DNA from: Bacillota bacterium
GTDB lineage: Bacteria > Bacillota_A > Clostridia > Lutisporales > Lutisporaceae
NCBI GenBank assembly: GCA_022706865.1
Contig: JAKJBT010000041.1
Location: forward strand, 1 to 14,723
Direction of reading: 5' to 3'
Length of the DNA stretch: 14,723 nt
The position numbers and the translations under genes were made by a program. This document shows, piece after piece, positions 6,166-13,570 of this stretch (positions within the stretch are counted from its first letter, which is position 1; each line of letters starts with the position of its first letter). Below the pieces are notes generated by a model, which was not told where the DNA came from, did not search any database, and saw only the letters and a list, made by a program, of their open reading frames with translations.

Positions 6166-7188
6166 TCATATGATATAATCAATCCTGCCGTTTGGAAAAA
6201 TCTCTGCGATTCTTTCCCTGAAAAAGCTCTCCATATCCGAAAGCGGCTCTTTATCATATACATATTTTCCATAGCCGAATTGGCCATATTTGAAGCGTCT
6301 TTCTTCCTCATTCATCGGCAGGTCATTACCGGGAAATATTTCGCTTATGTTTTTCTTTGCTCTGGAAGTAAACCTGTGTGAAATTACTTCGAAGCATATG
6401 CTCCTGTTTATGTACGTACTAAACTTGTATTTCAGCATTTGGAGCAGCTCTCCGTAATCCTTCTTCCATCCCTCATAAAGCAAGACGGGAGCTATTATAA
6501 ACCCTAAAGGATAGTCATGCTCGGCAATTTTTTTCGCCGCTGACACCCTTTCCTCCGCTCCCGGCGTTCTATGCTCGTATTTCTTAATCACATTTTCAGC
6601 GTTAAGACTGAACCTTACAGTGGTATGCCCGTTATGCACAGCCTCAAGTATTCCTTCCACATCTGTGAATTTAGTTACAAACCTGAACCTTCCCAGCTCC
6701 TGACTTCCGAAAAAATCTATGGTCTGCCTCAATATGCCCGTATATGGCTCAACGGGTACGGGGTCAGAGGTGGCCGCCCCCTCAAAATACGTAACCTCCG
6801 GCTCCCTTTGTTTAATATACTCCGAAGCTTTTGCGAGTATTTCCTCCACGTTCACATATACCCGCATATAAGGCTTCTTACCCAACTGTGTGTTCAGATA
6901 GCAATACATGCACATACCCATACAACCTGTTGCAAGAGGAAGCTGGTAATGGGCAGAAGGCTTACAGCTTTCAAAATTCAAGGTCCTTCTGACACCGACT
7001 ACAAGTGTGTTCTTGCCTTCCGAATATGCCTGTACCGGTGTCTTGCCCGGAATATCTGTTACTCTGTTATGGGACTTCAACATACCTGTCTGAACATCCT
7101 TGCCTTTAAAATCATCGAATAGTTTCCGCCCTAAAGGGTATTTCAAAGCATCCTGTTCAAATAAAACCCGTTTCGGATTAAATGGCAT
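6166..7188 (-). CDS. splB: Spore photoproduct lyase (radical SAM DNA repair enzyme)
   Basis: 340-residue radical-SAM enzyme that reverses the thymine dimer (spore photoproduct) formed by UV in spore DNA, acting during germination. The cluster motif is C89-M-G-M-C93-M-Y95-C96-Y97 (CxxxCxxC), with the family's two tyrosines around the last cysteine. Further family stretches are RFRFVTKFTDVE, HRTPGAEERV, and RRFKYGQFGYGKYVY. The position of the hydrogen-donating cysteine of Bacillus (C141) is Ala139 here, in EGAATSDPV. A cysteine occurs instead at C75 in ESCKPSAHYQLP, where Bacillus has serine; this is the clostridial arrangement as I recall it. The ATG at 7188 gives the normal family length and follows AAAGGA; an extension to TTG 7269 runs through a terminator and is rejected. 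No clear sporulation promoter was identified. Confidence 0.95.
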   Translation of the reverse strand: MPFNPKRVLFEQDALKYPLGRKLFDDFKGKDVQTGMLKSHNRVTDIPGKTPVQAYSEGKNTLVVGVRRTLNFESCKPSAHYQLPLATGCMGMCMYCYLNTQLGKKPYMRVYVNVEEILAKASEYIKQREPEVTYFEGAATSDPVPVEPYTGILRQTIDFFGSQELGRFRFVTKFTDVEGILEAVHNGHTTVRFSLNAENVIKKYEHRTPGAEERVSAAKKIAEHDYPLGFIIAPVLLYEGWKKDYGELLQMLKYKFSTYINRSICFEVISHRFTSRAKKNISEIFPGNDLPMNEEERRFKYGQFGYGKYVYDKEPLSDMESFFRERIAEIFPNGRIDYII

Positions 7189-7245
7189 AATATCAAATCC
7201 TTTCCTTGAAATATACACAGCCTTTGCCGCATACTTATTATCTGC

Positions 7246-7272
7246 AAAAAAAAAATTGACTTGCGTCAATCT
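7246..7272 (-). terminator. Intrinsic terminator containing the upstream stop codon
   Basis: Stem ATTGAC (7270-7265) with GTCAAT (7260-7255), extendable by two weak pairs, closed by a GCAA loop and followed by ten uridines (7255-7246). The TGA stop of the phosphatase/nuclease-family gene (7268-7266) lies within the 5' arm, so ribosomes terminating there may interfere with folding. The stem is short but the U-run is excellent. Confidence 0.72.
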
Positions 7273-8087
7273 ATCAGCTCTAATGTGCTGATTACAGGAT
7301 AGTGGTCCGATGCATCCGATTTAAGCACCTCATATGACTTTACCCTGAAATCCCTTGAAACAAATATGTAGTCTATACGCTCATTCAGCCCTTCCCCTTC
7401 AAAGGTCGACCTATTGTCGTTATTTCCACAGCCTGCACAGTCCGTGTATCTTTCGGTAAGCATCCCAAGCTTGTCCGCTTTTGAATTAAAATCCCCTGAA
7501 ACTATGGAGTTCCTGCCGTCTTTAATCAACCCTACAATCTCTTCAAGCTGAATATCTCTTTCTTCCTGATCAAGCCCAAGATGAGTGCTGTAAAAGTGTA
7601 TCCTGTTTCCGTATACATTGATCACCGCCCTTAGAATTGTCCTTCTCTCCCCGTTGGACGGCAATTTGCTTACTTCATACTCTTCTATGGGAAATTTACT
7701 CAGTATCGCATTTCCGTATTGGCCGTTCAGTATATTAATGCTTTTCCCATAAGCATATTTCATTGAAAGCTTGTCTGCAATATATTTGATCTGGTCCCGG
7801 AATCCGGTTCTCACTGAGAACCTTTCCACCTCCTGAAGAGCAATTATCTCTGCTCCCGAACCCCTTATTGCCTCTGATATTCCGTTCAAGTCCAGCTTAT
7901 TATCTTTATTAATCCCTCTGTGAATATTATACGTCATCACTCTTATTTCCGGCATAACATTAGCAGCACTGCCGTCATTCCGATACTCAATGCTCTTTTT
8001 CTCCAAAACAGCAGGAATGCTCATACTGATGAAATTCATATATCCCGCCGCCAATATTGCAGCGATAAAGAAAAAAAGCTTTTTCAT
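7266..8087 (-). CDS. Endonuclease/exonuclease/phosphatase family protein, exported or membrane-tethered
   Basis: 273-residue member of the DNase I-like metal-dependent phosphohydrolase fold. Conserved positions are N54 in MTYNIHRG, E86 in LQEVE, YGNAILSKFPI, STHLGL, SGDFNSKAD, ERIDYIFVS, and the catalytic ASDHYPV near the C terminus. Residues 1-22 (MKKLFFFIAAILAAGYMNFISM) form a hydrophobic N-terminal segment, either a signal peptide or an anchor, so the enzyme probably works outside the membrane. Substrates in this family range from DNA to sphingolipids and inositol phosphates; this one cannot be assigned. ATG 8087 follows AAAGGGAAG, which itself abuts the 3' arm of the palindrome at 8101-8173. 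The gene ends within its own terminator. Confidence 0.9.
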   Translation of the reverse strand: MKKLFFFIAAILAAGYMNFISMSIPAVLEKKSIEYRNDGSAANVMPEIRVMTYNIHRGINKDNKLDLNGISEAIRGSGAEIIALQEVERFSVRTGFRDQIKYIADKLSMKYAYGKSINILNGQYGNAILSKFPIEEYEVSKLPSNGERRTILRAVINVYGNRIHFYSTHLGLDQEERDIQLEEIVGLIKDGRNSIVSGDFNSKADKLGMLTERYTDCAGCGNNDNRSTFEGEGLNERIDYIFVSRDFRVKSYEVLKSDASDHYPVISTLELID

Positions 8088-8100
8088 GCTGTTTCTTCCC

Positions 8101-8173
8101 TTTCAAAATATTTGCTTACTCCCAACATTATGTTAACATAATGTTGGGCTATAGTAAAACAAATATTTTGAAA
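8101..8173. repeat. 73-base nested palindrome between two genes
   Basis: The core (8121-8148) is a perfect 28-base palindrome, CCCAACATTATGTT followed by its complement. Next outward, TTACT (8116-8120) pairs with AGTAA (8153-8157), leaving a 4-base bulge. The outermost arms TTTCAAAATATTTG (8101-8114) and CAAATATTTTGAAA (8160-8173) are perfect 14-base inverted repeats. In RNA this would be one long hairpin starting seven bases after the HAD stop and ending at the ribosome binding site of the next gene. There is no U-run after it, so it is not a standard intrinsic terminator. It may be a miniature palindromic repeat element, an mRNA-processing or stability hairpin, or an operator: a weak promoter-like TTCAAA-18-TACTAT lies in one arm. 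Confidence 0.85.
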
Positions 8174-8180
8174 ATTTGAA

Positions 8181-9011
8181 TCACAATATGAACTTTTCTA
8201 TGGCCTCCGCCACTCCATCCTCCTGATAATCCCCTGTAACATGATCAGCAGCCCTCTTCAGGAGTTCTTCCGCATTCCCCATTGCTATTCCGAGACCGGC
8301 ATATTCAATCATGCTGATATCATTTTCATTATCTCCGATCGCAATAATCTCTTCCCGGTTTATTCCGTACATCTGTGCGAGTATCCTGACGGCATTGCCT
8401 TTGTTAACTCCTTTATTCATCACTTCCAGATTGTGTTTCATTGATTGGCTTACAGATACTATTCCGGTTTCCATAATGCCATCCCTCAGCTTTTGTATCT
8501 TCTCATCATCTTCATCGAATACAACAGCTTTTAACACTTCGGTTTTAGCCGCCTCAACAATTTCCTCTCCGTCATCAACAATTCTTATTTTTACCTGGTC
8601 TTCTTCTCCGACGTACTTATTCCACTCTGTATAACGTAATGATACATTTATCAGCTTTTCTGAGTATATCGTATTTTCTGTAAAAAAGTGGCAATAGGCT
8701 CCGTACTTGTGACATAATCTCAGCATCTCTCTTACGGTATCCTGACTCAAAATATCCCTGAAAACAGTCTTTGAGGCATCTTTTATTATCGCACCGTTAC
8801 TGGCGATAATCGGTGTACTCAATCCCAATAATTTTGCATATATTCTGGCGGAAGTATAGATCCTTCCTGTTGCAACTACCGCATGCACACCCTTCTCCCT
8901 TGCCCTTCTCAACGCTTCCCTGTTTCTGTCGGATACTTTCTTTTCCTTGTTGAGAAGCGTATAATCCATATCTGTTACAAGCATTTTGTATTTCAAACTG
9001 TCCCTATTCAT
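8181..9011 (-). CDS. Cof-type HAD superfamily phosphatase
   Basis: 276-residue cytoplasmic HAD hydrolase of the Cof/YwpJ-like type with a type IIB cap, acting on small phosphorylated metabolites such as sugar phosphates or flavin mononucleotide. Motif I is D14-M-D16-Y-T (nucleophile D14, acid D16), motif II is VVATGRIY with T48, the conserved lysine is in NKGVNKGNAV, and the metal-binding motif is IGDNENDISMI near residue 226. Length is typical. The ATG at 9011 follows GGAGGAGAATA, an excellent ribosome binding site, 29 bases after the preceding degV stop, so the two form an operon. The specific substrate cannot be predicted. Confidence 0.93.
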   Translation of the reverse strand: MNRDSLKYKMLVTDMDYTLLNKEKKVSDRNREALRRAREKGVHAVVATGRIYTSARIYAKLLGLSTPIIASNGAIIKDASKTVFRDILSQDTVREMLRLCHKYGAYCHFFTENTIYSEKLINVSLRYTEWNKYVGEEDQVKIRIVDDGEEIVEAAKTEVLKAVVFDEDDEKIQKLRDGIMETGIVSVSQSMKHNLEVMNKGVNKGNAVRILAQMYGINREEIIAIGDNENDISMIEYAGLGIAMGNAEELLKRAADHVTGDYQEDGVAEAIEKFIL

Positions 9012-9040
9012 TATTCTCCTCCATGTTTACTCTTAAGTAT

Positions 9041-9898
9041 TTATACTTCTCTGCTCCTCATATAGAGTATGCCAGTGGTTCCCCGGCCACAGTGGCTCGA
9101 AATCACACATCCCGCGCTGGCAGTTATTATTTCGGTACCTTCCAGCCTTTGTTCAAGTACGCTTTTAAGATACACAGCCTCTTCTTCCGCCAATGAATGG
9201 GTGACAAAAACCCTCCGGGTATCTATAATATCCCTATCTGCCAAGGTATTCTCCAGCATGCTTTTTAAGGCCTTTTCTTTTTTGCCTCTTATTTTTTCTT
9301 CGAGAATCATCCTGCCCTCTTCAACCGCTATAATGGGCCTGATGTTTAAAAGCCCTCCGATAAAGCTTTCCAGCGCAGTACATCTTCCGCCCTTGTAAAG
9401 GTAATCAAGGGTATTTATGACAAACCTTGTCCTGACCTGCGGAACCAAACCCCTTATATTCTCTGCAATTTCAGATACCCCAAGGCCTTTTTCAGCAAAA
9501 TCAACTGCTTTCATAACCAATAACCCTATCCCGGTGGAAAGGTTCCTTGAATCTATGACTTCTATTCTTCCCTCAGGAAATTCCTGTGCTGCAATTCGAG
9601 CATTCTGGACAGTCGCCGAAAGCTCTGAGGAAAGTCCTATGTATATAATGTCCTCTCCCTTTTCGATATAATTACTAAATGCCTTACAAAAATCCGAAGG
9701 GGAAGGAGCAGATGTTCTGGGAAGTATATTCAGCCTTTCTACTATTTTATACAGCTCATCTGTTTTTATATCTATTCCATCCCTGTATGAATCCCCGTTG
9801 AAAATAACATAAAGCGGCACAATCGAAATGCCATGCTTTTCAGTAAGCTCTGGAGACAGATCGCATGTGCTATCTGACATTACCCTCACGGACCCCAT
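9041..9898 (-). CDS. DegV family fatty-acid-binding protein (second copy)
   Basis: 285-residue DegV/FakB-like protein, clearly diverged from the copy at 2432-3271. Visible are MSDSTCDLSPE (7-17), PRTSAPSPSDF (60-70), SSELSATVQNA (90-100), YLYKGGRC (166-173), NIRPII (185-190) and the ligand-region C terminus SAGCVISSHCGRGTTGIL with H269. The usual Gly-Pro-Gly after the His-Gly/Cys pair is Gly-Arg-Gly (R272). The start chosen is ATG 9898-9896, 11 bases after AGGAGG; a start at 9934 lies upstream of that site and adds unusual residues. It has its own good promoter and is followed by the HAD phosphatase. Presumed role: presenting a fatty acid to a FakA-type kinase encoded elsewhere. Confidence 0.92.
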   Translation of the reverse strand: MGSVRVMSDSTCDLSPELTEKHGISIVPLYVIFNGDSYRDGIDIKTDELYKIVERLNILPRTSAPSPSDFCKAFSNYIEKGEDIIYIGLSSELSATVQNARIAAQEFPEGRIEVIDSRNLSTGIGLLVMKAVDFAEKGLGVSEIAENIRGLVPQVRTRFVINTLDYLYKGGRCTALESFIGGLLNIRPIIAVEEGRMILEEKIRGKKEKALKSMLENTLADRDIIDTRRVFVTHSLAEEEAVYLKSVLEQRLEGTEIITASAGCVISSHCGRGTTGILYMRSREV

Positions 9899-9938
9899 TT
9901 TGTTAACAACCTCCTGAAAAATAATTGTATACATTTTT

Positions 9939-9967
9939 ATTATACATCTATAATCCTAAAACTTCAA
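9939..9967 (-). promoter_or_regulatory. Promoter of the degV-HAD operon
   Basis: TTGAAG (9967-9962), a 17-base spacer, and a perfect TATAAT (9944-9939). It lies just past the tRNA-Leu terminator and gives a leader of about 35 bases that carries the AGGAGG site. Confidence 0.8.
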
Positions 9968-9976
9968 AATGTACAA

Positions 9977-10009
9977 ATAAAAAGAACCATAGCTTCTGCT
10001 ACAGTTCCT
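9977..10009 (-). terminator. Intrinsic terminator of tRNA-Leu
   Basis: Stem GAACTGTAGC (10007-9998) with GCTATGGTTC (9993-9984), ten pairs including two G-U, an AGAA loop, then TTTTTATTT (9983-9975). It begins about 15 bases after the CCA end of the tRNA. Confidence 0.85.
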
Positions 10010-10022
10010 GATAATCATATTA

Positions 10023-10109
10023 TGGTGCGCGAGGCGGGATTTGAACCCGCACAGCCTTGCGACCGCTAGAACCTGAATCTAGTGCGTCTGCCAGTTCCGC
10101 CACTCACGC
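10023..10109 (-). tRNA. tRNA-Leu, anticodon CAG
   Basis: 87-base class II tRNA with encoded CCA (10025-10023). Acceptor arms GCGTGAG (10109-10103) and CTCGCGC (10033-10027) pair with one G-U, and the discriminator is A. The anticodon stem CTAGA/TCTAG encloses the loop TTCAGGT, giving anticodon CAG, which reads CUG. A long variable arm (GCGGTCGCAAGGCTGT region) and a T arm with GCGGG/CCCGC around TTCAAAT complete it. The variable arm and discriminator A fit leucine. It has its own promoter and terminator. Confidence 0.97.
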
Positions 10110-10119
10110 TAATGGAATT

Positions 10120-10148
10120 ATTATATCACGTAACTTTTTTGAATTCAA
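10120..10148 (-). promoter_or_regulatory. tRNA-Leu promoter inside the end of the transglutaminase gene
   Basis: TTGAAT (10148-10143), a 17-base spacer, and a perfect TATAAT (10125-10120). The -35 and spacer are the last codons and the TGA stop of the transglutaminase gene, and the -10 starts at the very next base. Initiation near 10113 would leave only a few bases before the tRNA 5' end. Confidence 0.8.
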
Positions 10149-12390
10149 CATGAAATTTTTGTACTTCGGTTTTTCTGTCTCCGAGAACATACATGCTTAT
10201 AAAATAGCGAAAAATGCCTGCTTTTTTTATTGCAAAGCACTTTACTTCTTTCCTGAAAGCCTTGAGAATGCTTCTCTCATTCGTACAAGGCTCATAACCG
10301 CCATATCTGGTTTTTTCCAATATTGTTATAACCTTTGAAATATGGTCAAGGTTTTCACTGAAGCTTAATCCGACTCTGTTCATAAATTCCCTGAGTGTCT
10401 CTTCTGTCTTCATCTCAAGTCCCGCATGTCTCAAATATCCATTAACATCTTTTATATAATCTGCCGCGAACTTTCTCCCGCTGCTGTGTCCAAGGCCAAT
10501 TTCTGCTGTTATCTGCTTCACATACAAAAATATAACTCTTGCGGTCAGAGCTGACAAAGCGATCAATAATATTATTTTTGCATAATTATGTGATTTTTTT
10601 ACATCCCCGCTGATTGTACCGTTTCCGACTCTTTCCCCATCCTCAGGCTGCCCAAAGTATCTTGGCGTACCGACTCTTTCACTTTCCGCTGTAGCTGTGT
10701 CATTGGCAACACCCTCGGCTGACTCATTCTTTACACTCCCGGGCTTAAGTATTTCAACCACCGGATACTGCGGGGTAGGCTCAAAGGTTACCCAGCCATA
10801 TCCGTCAAAAAACACCTCCACCCAGGCGTGGGCATCGGTACCCCTTACCTCTCTTTCTTCAGTTCCCTCATAGCTTGCAATAAATCCTTCCACATACCTG
10901 CAGGGTATTTTTAATGTCCTCAGCAGTACCGCCATAGAGGTTGCAAAGTATGTGCAGTAGCCTTCTTTTCCTTCAAAAAGAAAATAGTCAGTGAATTCTC
11001 TGTCTGAAGGCAGCTGCGGAGGTTTGAGAGAATACACATAATTTTGGCGCAGATATTTTTCTATGGCTTTTGCCTTGTCGTAATTGCTGATATCAGCATT
11101 TGTGATTCTTTGGGATAATGTCTTTACCCTTTCGGAAATATTTCCCGGCAAGGCAGTATAGCGCCTCAAGTCATCTTCTTCCAGAGTCTCTGCCCCGAAC
11201 TTTCTTAGCTCCGCTACATCAATGTAAGGGATTATGCTTGTCACTTTGTATGCCGTATCTGCTGCAGCAATTCCGGAAGCATAAACCTCCGAATCTTCAT
11301 CCATATATATCCTCTTTCCGCCGTGCTGTATCCGGTATAATGAATAAGGGGCAAATATGGTAGAAGTCAGAAGCTTCCTGTGTGATATCTCCAGATCCCT
11401 TGTATAAACCTTTATAGCTTCTCCGTAAGGAAGAGGCATTAAATGGCCCGGTTTGTACTCTTTATACCTTTTTCCCGACTTATTCCAGCTGTTCTCATAA
11501 TATCTGTCCATAACGGTTCCCCTGAGATAAAACGTTTCTTCCCCCCGTGTCCTTACAAGCATAACCACTGAATCATCCCTGAGTATTTCCCCGCCCAGTT
11601 TTATGCCTGAATATCCTGCGGAGCTGAAGCTGTATGATTCCGGCGCATCATTCCTCCATTCCGTAATAACCGGGAACAGGCTCACAGCTTTATCATTAAG
11701 CCACGTCCACCTTACAGGGCCTGCTTTCAAGGGCAGAGCTGCAGAAAGCAATAAAGCCGCCGCAACTACAACTCCGGAACAAATCATCCAGTTACGCCCT
11801 GCCTTGTACTCGATAATACAGTCTGCCTCTATCCATTCCCGGAGCCTCTTCTTAAATGTCCGATATGAATAAAGCATTATGGATGCAAACAGAAAAAATG
11901 CAAGATAAAACCTCGCGGATTCGACATAGACAAACCAAAAATAGGCCATTGCTGCAGTACCCGTAAGAATAAGCGGAAGAGCTCCTCTTCCCCTATATAC
12001 AGCAGCTGAAATAATCAATGCGGCCAGAAGGGTAATGACTATGATAAACAGCAAGGAATATGCCCTTTCAAAGTAATTGTAACCCGCCAGATACCCCAGG
12101 AGCCATGTTTTAAACTCCAGTGCCTCTTTTATATAAAGCTTCACTGATGCAGGCTCCTTATAGTAATAAAAAATCAGAAATCCTGCTGCGGGAATCAAAG
12201 CTGCCGAAACAGCTGCCGGAAACAAAACCAGCATCGATGCTGAAGCTGATGCAGACAGAGAAATCAGGAACACTTCAATCAAAGGCATATCTATCCCGAC
12301 ATAATCCTTAAGCACCATGTTGAAGCTGAAAACCATCATAAATATCAGGCTGTAATAGAACAATGTTTCTTTTATATTCCTGTTATTCAT
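10126..12390 (-). CDS. TgpA-like membrane transglutaminase-domain protein
   Basis: 754-residue membrane protein. The first ~220 residues hold several hydrophobic segments (for example YYSLIFMMVFSFNMVL and LLFIIVITLLAALIISAA). A large extracytoplasmic part with a transglutaminase/protease-like core follows. The catalytic cysteine is C479 in EGYCTYFA and the histidine is H521 in TDAHAWVEV. The third position, H+16, is Glu537 in TFEPTP, where the classical triad has Asp. A further membrane segment lies near residues 600-625, followed by a cytoplasmic tail of about 120 residues. The ATG at 12390 overlaps the DUF58 stop by 8 bases and has GGGAGG just before it. It is last in the MoxR-DUF58-transglutaminase operon, a widespread trio of unclear function, probably acting on envelope proteins or peptides. 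Confidence 0.92.
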   Translation of the reverse strand: MNNRNIKETLFYYSLIFMMVFSFNMVLKDYVGIDMPLIEVFLISLSASASASMLVLFPAAVSAALIPAAGFLIFYYYKEPASVKLYIKEALEFKTWLLGYLAGYNYFERAYSLLFIIVITLLAALIISAAVYRGRGALPLILTGTAAMAYFWFVYVESARFYLAFFLFASIMLYSYRTFKKRLREWIEADCIIEYKAGRNWMICSGVVVAAALLLSAALPLKAGPVRWTWLNDKAVSLFPVITEWRNDAPESYSFSSAGYSGIKLGGEILRDDSVVMLVRTRGEETFYLRGTVMDRYYENSWNKSGKRYKEYKPGHLMPLPYGEAIKVYTRDLEISHRKLLTSTIFAPYSLYRIQHGGKRIYMDEDSEVYASGIAAADTAYKVTSIIPYIDVAELRKFGAETLEEDDLRRYTALPGNISERVKTLSQRITNADISNYDKAKAIEKYLRQNYVYSLKPPQLPSDREFTDYFLFEGKEGYCTYFATSMAVLLRTLKIPCRYVEGFIASYEGTEEREVRGTDAHAWVEVFFDGYGWVTFEPTPQYPVVEILKPGSVKNESAEGVANDTATAESERVGTPRYFGQPEDGERVGNGTISGDVKKSHNYAKIILLIALSALTARVIFLYVKQITAEIGLGHSSGRKFAADYIKDVNGYLRHAGLEMKTEETLREFMNRVGLSFSENLDHISKVITILEKTRYGGYEPCTNERSILKAFRKEVKCFAIKKAGIFRYFISMYVLGDRKTEVQKFHVEFKKVT

Positions 12391-13570
12391 AATGCCCTCC
12401 CAGTACCTGATTTATATCATCCTCCAAACCGACCACAAACACATTCAGGCCGCTGTTCTTAAGTATTTCAGCGTTCTTTCCGTCATCAGCGCCGTCTCTG
12501 CACAGATATACTATAACAAGCTCTACCCCTGAAGCTTTTAATGAAAGAAATGCGGAAGCGTTCTTTTCGATGCAAGGGGTTATCACTACTGCAGTAGCTT
12601 CCCAGTCCAGCTTTCTTGCTTCTTTTCTGACCAGATCCCCAATGGGTATATCCCCTTTTGATGAAAGCTTGCTTACGGCATCAAGGAATAAATTAAACCT
12701 GTCGGCTCTTTTCGCCGAAAGGCTCACCAATTCTTCTCCCTTTGCCGTGAAATTCACGGACATTGAATTTGCTAAAGCATATCTGATAATTGATACAGCA
12801 CATTCCGCTCCTTTTTCTTCAATATCATAAGCTATCTCCTCATCAAATCCATAATCGTACAAATCAAGAAATACGATTAAGTCCGCAGAAGCATTGAGTT
12901 CAACATTTCTTACATAAAAATCTCCTCTGTGTGCGGTTACCTTCCAGTGTATTTTTTTGAAGCTGTCTCCGATTATGTATTTCCTTATATCCTTAGTGCC
13001 GGTGCAGTCCTCGTAAGCGGCATGCTTGACAGCTGAAGTACCATATTGCTGTCTCATTGGGATGTCAAGATGCTTCAATAAATGCACCCTGGGATATACA
13101 ACAAGATATCTGTCGTCATAAAAAACCTTTTTCCACTTGAAAATGCCCAGAGTATCTTCAAATATAGTTTCAATTACCCCTATTTTATATACTCCCTTAT
13201 GCCTGCATTCAAAATCTCTGGACATGGTGGTTATCATTTCGGGCATTATGGAATAAACCCTCTGTTTTTGCTCTTCACCGGCTAGCCTTTTGGGAAGGCT
13301 GGCTATGACCTTCAAATAAGGAATTGGTATAATGCCTGCATTATACCAATCGGTCTTAAGGCTTACCCTGTCCCCCCTTACCGCATTACTGCTTATTTCC
13401 CAGGTGAGATTTACAAGGTTATTATATACGTACCTGCCGGATGCATAGGATATTATTGTAAGAAATAAAGCTGTCAGGAAGATTCCATACATGAATACGC
13501 CTCCTGCAAAAAGTGCTGCAGCAAAAATGAGCAGAATCAATGCAAGGGCTTTTTTATTCATCTCAGCCAT
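12383..13570 (-). CDS. DUF58 domain-containing protein
   Basis: 395-residue protein with two adjacent hydrophobic segments at the N terminus (about residues 8-44: ALALILLIFAAALFAGG and YGIFLTALFLTIISYA), then a beta-rich region. The DUF58 signature follows at about residues 194-210: RKYIIGDSFKKIHWKVTA and then DFYVRNVE. A von Willebrand A-like domain usually follows; here ADLIVFLDLYDYG gives part of such a fold. The partner MoxR ATPase is immediately upstream, and the ATG at 13570 lies inside its last codons (8-base overlap) without a clear ribosome binding site, which suggests translational coupling. An ATG three codons later is an alternative. Molecular role unknown; DUF58 proteins are thought to be acted on by MoxR ATPases as chaperones. 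Confidence 0.93.
   Translation of the reverse strand: MAEMNKKALALILLIFAAALFAGGVFMYGIFLTALFLTIISYASGRYVYNNLVNLTWEISSNAVRGDRVSLKTDWYNAGIIPIPYLKVIASLPKRLAGEEQKQRVYSIMPEMITTMSRDFECRHKGVYKIGVIETIFEDTLGIFKWKKVFYDDRYLVVYPRVHLLKHLDIPMRQQYGTSAVKHAAYEDCTGTKDIRKYIIGDSFKKIHWKVTAHRGDFYVRNVELNASADLIVFLDLYDYGFDEEIAYDIEEKGAECAVSIIRYALANSMSVNFTAKGEELVSLSAKRADRFNLFLDAVSKLSSKGDIPIGDLVRKEARKLDWEATAVVITPCIEKNASAFLSLKASGVELVIVYLCRDGADDGKNAEILKNSGLNVFVVGLEDDINQVLGGHYE

Noticed and set aside
6742..6800. Loss of the catalytic cysteine read as an inactive lyase
   Set aside because: A cysteine at residue 75 offers the substitute donor, and all radical-SAM residues are intact, so decay is not supported.
7189..7269. N-terminal extension of the spore photoproduct lyase to a TTG at 7269
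   Set aside because: It would begin inside a terminator stem, translate the ten-uridine run as phenylalanines, lack a ribosome binding site, and exceed the family length; ATG 7188 fits.
9899..9934. Upstream ATG start (9934) for the second degV
   Set aside because: The AGGAGG site is downstream of it, and the extra 12 residues precede the normal DegV N terminus. It also lies almost at the predicted transcription start.
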